From NCBI GenBank assembly GCA_030597965.1, contig JAUVQU010000001.1:1-36826 (forward strand): a stretch of DNA of 36,826 bases, in the 5' to 3' direction. The notes under the pieces were generated by a model. That model did no database searches. It was not told the origin of the DNA and was given only the letters and a program-made list of their open reading frames with translations. The position numbers and the translations under genes are program-made. Position 1 is the stretch's first letter, and each line of letters opens with the position of its first letter. Positions 33,733-36,826 of the stretch are shown one piece after another. This DNA is from Cellvibrionaceae bacterium (GTDB lineage: Bacteria > Pseudomonadota > Gammaproteobacteria > Pseudomonadales > Cellvibrionaceae).

Positions 33733-34211
33733 GTACGGAAGCCATAGAGGAATATTTGCCAGACGAAGAGGCTACGGTTGAATTTGGTCGCCGTTGTGGT
33801 CTGGCCCTGCAGGAAGTATTAAGTGCCACTGAGCAACCGATTATGGTGTTTTTAGAAGGCGACCTTGGCGCAGGTAAAACCACGAGCACACGTGGCGTCT
33901 TACGGGCATTTGGTCATTCAGGTTCCGTTAAGAGCCCCACCTATACCCTGGTTGAACCCTATGAATTTGAGTCGGCACAGGTGAATCATTTCGATCTTTA
34001 TCGACTGGGTGATCCAGAGGAACTGGAGTACATGGGTATTCGAGATTACTTCTCTGAGCGCTCTGTTTGTTTGGTGGAATGGCCCAGTCGAGGTCAAGGG
34101 GTATTGCCTGAGGCGGATTTACATTTTCACTTATCAGTCAATGCGCCTGGCCGACAAGTCAATTTAAGTGCAAGAAGTGAGTTGGGTCGGAAAGTATTGG
34201 CTTGTTTTTAA
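33729..34211 (+). CDS. tsaE: tRNA threonylcarbamoyladenosine synthesis ATPase TsaE
   Basis: The 160-residue ATPase works with TsaB and TsaD to make t6A at position 37 of ANN-decoding tRNAs. The Walker A motif GDLGAGKTT lies at residues 44-52. It is followed by the family's SPTYTLVEPY and HFDLYRLGDPEELEYMG, and then LVEWPSRG. Length is typical. The ATG overlaps the nnr stop, so the two are translationally coupled. Confidence 0.95.
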   Translation: MSTEAIEEYLPDEEATVEFGRRCGLALQEVLSATEQPIMVFLEGDLGAGKTTSTRGVLRAFGHSGSVKSPTYTLVEPYEFESAQVNHFDLYRLGDPEELEYMGIRDYFSERSVCLVEWPSRGQGVLPEADLHFHLSVNAPGRQVNLSARSELGRKVLACF

Positions 34212-34283
34212 TCGAATAAACCGTAAAGATTGGGTCAGCCGCCAATTAATAATAGATAATAAAGTTGAACTGGAATTGCGAAA

Positions 34284-35684
34284 ATGAGTAGAGGCTATCC
34301 TCAGCAGTTGTTACCCAAACACTACTTTTGGATGGTGGGCGTGGGTTGGCTCTTTACCTTATTTTGTCTGTTTATTGCGGTCACTTTTTCACATGCCAGT
34401 GCGGCAGCATCTGTCGATAATGCGCGCCTCTGGCGAGCACCTGACCATACCCGTTTAGTATTTGACTTGAGTGGCCCGGTGGAGCATAAATTATTCGTGT
34501 TGCATAACCCCGCGCGTCTGGTCATTGATTTGGAAAAAGCGCAATTAAACACCAAGCTGTCGGATGTTGATCTTGAGAAAACACCCATAAAATTACTTCG
34601 CAGTGCCGAGCGCAATCAAACCGATTTACGCATTGTGTTGGATCTGTCTGAAGAGGTTAATCCTAAAAGCTTTCTGCTGAAACAGAGTGGTGATAAGAGT
34701 GATCGATTGGTAGTCGACCTGTTCGATCAGTATAAAAAAGTGGTGAAAACTGTTCAGCAGGTGATCCAGAGCCAAGCGGCTAAGCGTGACATAATAATTG
34801 CCGTTGATGCGGGGCATGGGGGTGAAGACCCCGGGGCGCTGGGCCCTAAAATTAATGGAAAGCGTCTTCGTGAGAAAGATGTCGTTTTGGCAATCAGTAA
34901 GAATTTGGTGGCGCTCATCAATGCGCAGCAGGGCTATCGGGCGGAGTTGGTACGAACAGGCGATTATTATATTCCGCTGCGAAAGCGCCGCGACATAGCG
35001 CGTGAAAAACGTGCTGATCTGTTTATTTCAATTCACGCTGATGCGTTTACCAATCCCAAGGCGCGAGGGGCGTCGGTGTTTGCTTTGTCCCGTAAGGGTG
35101 CCACTTCTGAAACGGCGCGCTTCTTGGCAAAGCAGGAAAATAAAGCGGATTTAATCGGGGGTGTTGGTGATCTCAATTTACAAGATAAGGATGAGGTTCT
35201 GCGGGGGGTTTTGGTGGATCTCTCTATGACCGCGACCTTGAGCTCCAGTTTGCAGGTGGGTAGTCGTGTTCTGCAAAAAATCGATAATGTGGCGAAACTG
35301 CATAAGCCCCATGTCGAGCAGGCTGGATTTGCTGTTTTGAAATCACCGGATGTGCCGAGTATTTTGGTGGAAACAGGCTTTATTTCTAACCCGGATGAAG
35401 CAAAAAAATTGTCCAGTACTTATTACAGAAAAATCCTGGCTAAATCGATTTTTAGCGGCGTTCAGGAATATTTTTACCGTGTGCCGCCGGCAGGCTCTTA
35501 TGTTGCCTGGCAAAAAGCCGGCGGCAAAGGTGCAAAGACAGCAGTTCATGTGATTGCTCGGGGCGATACGCTGAGCGGCATTGCTCAGCGTTATAATATT
35601 TCCCTGGTGCAATTGCGTAAGGCGAACAATATCTCCGGTTCCGGTATTCGTGTTGGCCAGCGTCTGGCCATCCCTTCTTCTTAA
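34284..35684 (+). CDS. N-acetylmuramoyl-L-alanine amidase (AMIN-Amidase_3-LysM)
   Basis: The 466-residue periplasmic zinc amidase cuts peptide side chains from peptidoglycan during cell separation. After an N-terminal hydrophobic signal (about 13-37) come an AMIN domain (about 45-145), the Amidase_3 catalytic domain (about 170-395) and a C-terminal LysM repeat (about 420-464). Zinc and catalytic residues appear in VDAGHGGEDPGA, the E of REKDVVL, ISIHADA and ILVETGFISN. The domain order is that of AmiB, and its place between tsaE and mutL is also that of amiB. AmiC lacks LysM. Confidence 0.94.
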   Translation: MSRGYPQQLLPKHYFWMVGVGWLFTLFCLFIAVTFSHASAAASVDNARLWRAPDHTRLVFDLSGPVEHKLFVLHNPARLVIDLEKAQLNTKLSDVDLEKTPIKLLRSAERNQTDLRIVLDLSEEVNPKSFLLKQSGDKSDRLVVDLFDQYKKVVKTVQQVIQSQAAKRDIIIAVDAGHGGEDPGALGPKINGKRLREKDVVLAISKNLVALINAQQGYRAELVRTGDYYIPLRKRRDIAREKRADLFISIHADAFTNPKARGASVFALSRKGATSETARFLAKQENKADLIGGVGDLNLQDKDEVLRGVLVDLSMTATLSSSLQVGSRVLQKIDNVAKLHKPHVEQAGFAVLKSPDVPSILVETGFISNPDEAKKLSSTYYRKILAKSIFSGVQEYFYRVPPAGSYVAWQKAGGKGAKTAVHVIARGDTLSGIAQRYNISLVQLRKANNISGSGIRVGQRLAIPSS

Positions 35685-35714
35685 TTTTTTGTGGCAGTTA
35701 TGTCCAAGGTAAGC

Positions 35715-36826
35715 ATGTCTAAGATAAAACTACTCAGCCCTCGCCTTGCCAACCAGATTGCGGCAGGTGAAGTGGTAGAGCGACCTGCATCAGTCATCAA
35801 AGAGGTCATTGAAAACAGTCTGGATGCTGGCGCGACGCGCCTGGATGTTGATTTGGAGGCGGGCGGCGTCAAGTTGATGCGCGTCCGGGATAATGGTGCG
35901 GGTATTGATAAAGACGATTTGCCTTTAGCCTTGAGTCGTCATGCGACCAGTAAGATTTATCAGCTTGATGACCTGGAGGCAGTAAGCACCTTAGGTTTTC
36001 GTGGCGAAGCGCTGGCCAGTATCAGTTCCGTGTCACGTCTATCTCTAACCAGTACTACTGGCAGCGAGGCCTGGTGTGCAAAGGCGGAAGGTCGGGAGAT
36101 GCAAACAGAGGTGCAGCCGGCTGCACACCCACAGGGGACAACCGTTGAGGTGCGTGATTTATTCTTTAATACGCCCGCTCGGCGTAAGTTTTTACGCACA
36201 GAAACAACCGAATATCAGCGTATTGAAGAGGTCATTAAGCGCCTCGCGTTATCCCGCTTTGACGTCGGTTTTAATGTGCAGCATAACGGCCGGGCGATCC
36301 ACAGTTGGCGTGCCGCGCAAAGTCAGATTGAGCAGGAGCGCCGAGTGGCGCAGGTGTGCGGACCTGCGTTTATGGAGAACGCGCTGCACATTGATATTGA
36401 GCGCTCCGGTTTGCGCAACAGGGGCTGGGTGGCGTTACCCACTTTCTCTCGTAGTAATGCCGACCTCCAGCATTTTTATGTGAATGGCCGGGCTATTCGC
36501 GACAAGTTGGTCACGCATGCGGTGCGCCAGGCTTATCAGGACGTGCTGTTCCATGGTCGTCACCCGGCGTTTGTATTGTATTTAGAGGTGGATCCAGCCA
36601 CGGTGGATGTGAATGTTCATCCGACTAAGAACGAAGTTCGTTTTCGTGACAGCCGTATGGTGCATGATTTTCTTTTTAGGAGTTTGCATCACGCATTGGC
36701 TGATGTGCGGCCGAAGGATCAAATACTGAATAGCCCTGAGCAAGCGGAGATACCTTCGGGTGTCGCTATTGGTGAATTCGCCAATCAGGAAACGATGGCT
36801 TTTCGATCGCCTGGCGGAGGCATCTC
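35715..36826 (+). CDS. mutL: DNA mismatch repair protein MutL (N-terminal part)
   Basis: The gene runs off the right end; 370 codons are visible. The GHKL ATPase motifs are all present: VIENSLDAGAT (N34 region), DNGAGI (59-64) and STLGFRGEAL (91-100). They are followed by the DLFFNTPARRKFL segment, the YVNGR strand and the PFVL-like PAFVLYLEVDP and DVNVHPTKNEVRF of the second domain. ATG 35715 is preferred over ATG 35700 because AAGG lies at a suitable distance and the protein then starts as other MutL proteins do. The C-terminal dimerisation domain is outside the window. Confidence 0.95.
   Translation, partial: MSKIKLLSPRLANQIAAGEVVERPASVIKEVIENSLDAGATRLDVDLEAGGVKLMRVRDNGAGIDKDDLPLALSRHATSKIYQLDDLEAVSTLGFRGEALASISSVSRLSLTSTTGSEAWCAKAEGREMQTEVQPAAHPQGTTVEVRDLFFNTPARRKFLRTETTEYQRIEEVIKRLALSRFDVGFNVQHNGRAIHSWRAAQSQIEQERRVAQVCGPAFMENALHIDIERSGLRNRGWVALPTFSRSNADLQHFYVNGRAIRDKLVTHAVRQAYQDVLFHGRHPAFVLYLEVDPATVDVNVHPTKNEVRFRDSRMVHDFLFRSLHHALADVRPKDQILNSPEQAEIPSGVAIGEFANQETMAFRSPGGGI

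Noticed and set aside
1..36826. CRISPR arrays, tRNA or rRNA genes, prophage or toxin-antitoxin modules
   Set aside because: Reading both strands by eye gave no regular spaced repeats, no cloverleaf with a TTCRA arm, and no phage or toxin-antitoxin protein. The scan was visual and could miss a divergent small gene.

Overview
This window is a stretch of core chromosome from a gammaproteobacterium of about 48% GC by eye. The proteins and gene order look like Pseudomonadales in the broad sense, including marine Cellvibrionales-type bacteria. The evidence is a divergent mrcA/pilMNOPQ pair followed by aroK-aroB-gltB-gltD-hemE, then psd-rhdA-rsgA-orn-queG-nnr-tsaE-amidase-mutL. Both blocks are known from Pseudomonas chromosomes, where they lie apart. 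I saw no tRNA, rRNA, CRISPR array, prophage or intact insertion sequence.

Region 1 (1-7914) holds small soluble enzymes and poorly characterised proteins. These are an unknown protein, a cysteine-rich CWC protein, a CPFCG zinc-ribbon protein, three different hotdog-fold thioesterase-like proteins, a GloC/YcbL glyoxalase II, DUF2750 and LOG-family proteins, a radical SAM protein, a glutathione S-transferase, a gamma-carbonic anhydrase, a SpoIIAA-like protein and a two-CBS-domain protein. Region 2 (7915-8379) has no intact gene and holds a decayed IS110-family transposase fragment with a structured leader.

Region 3 (8380-17685) has penicillin-binding protein 1A reading leftward, then the type IV pilus assembly operon pilMNOPQ, with aroK and aroB (shikimate pathway) packed behind it. 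Region 4 (17947-26570) has both subunits of NADPH glutamate synthase, a strong intrinsic terminator, hemE, and a DUF3391/HD-GYP protein whose metal-binding residues are largely replaced.

Region 5 (26634-36826) is mostly maintenance genes. It has psd (phosphatidylethanolamine synthesis), the RhdA sulfurtransferase, rsgA (30S maturation), orn (oligoribonuclease), a small methyltransferase, queG (queuosine), nnr (NAD(P)HX repair), tsaE (t6A tRNA modification), an AMIN/LysM cell-wall amidase and the N-terminal part of mutL, which runs off the window.

No clearly new multi-gene system is visible. The best leads are the degenerate HD-GYP protein, the IS110 relic with its folded leader, the cluster of hotdog and zinc-ribbon genes at the left end, a possible attenuator between aroK and aroB, and two gaps (no SPOR-domain gene between aroB and gltB, no motAB between rhdA and rsgA) relative to Pseudomonas. 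Several starts are reassigned here from ribosome-binding-site and family evidence, notably a TTG start for aroK.
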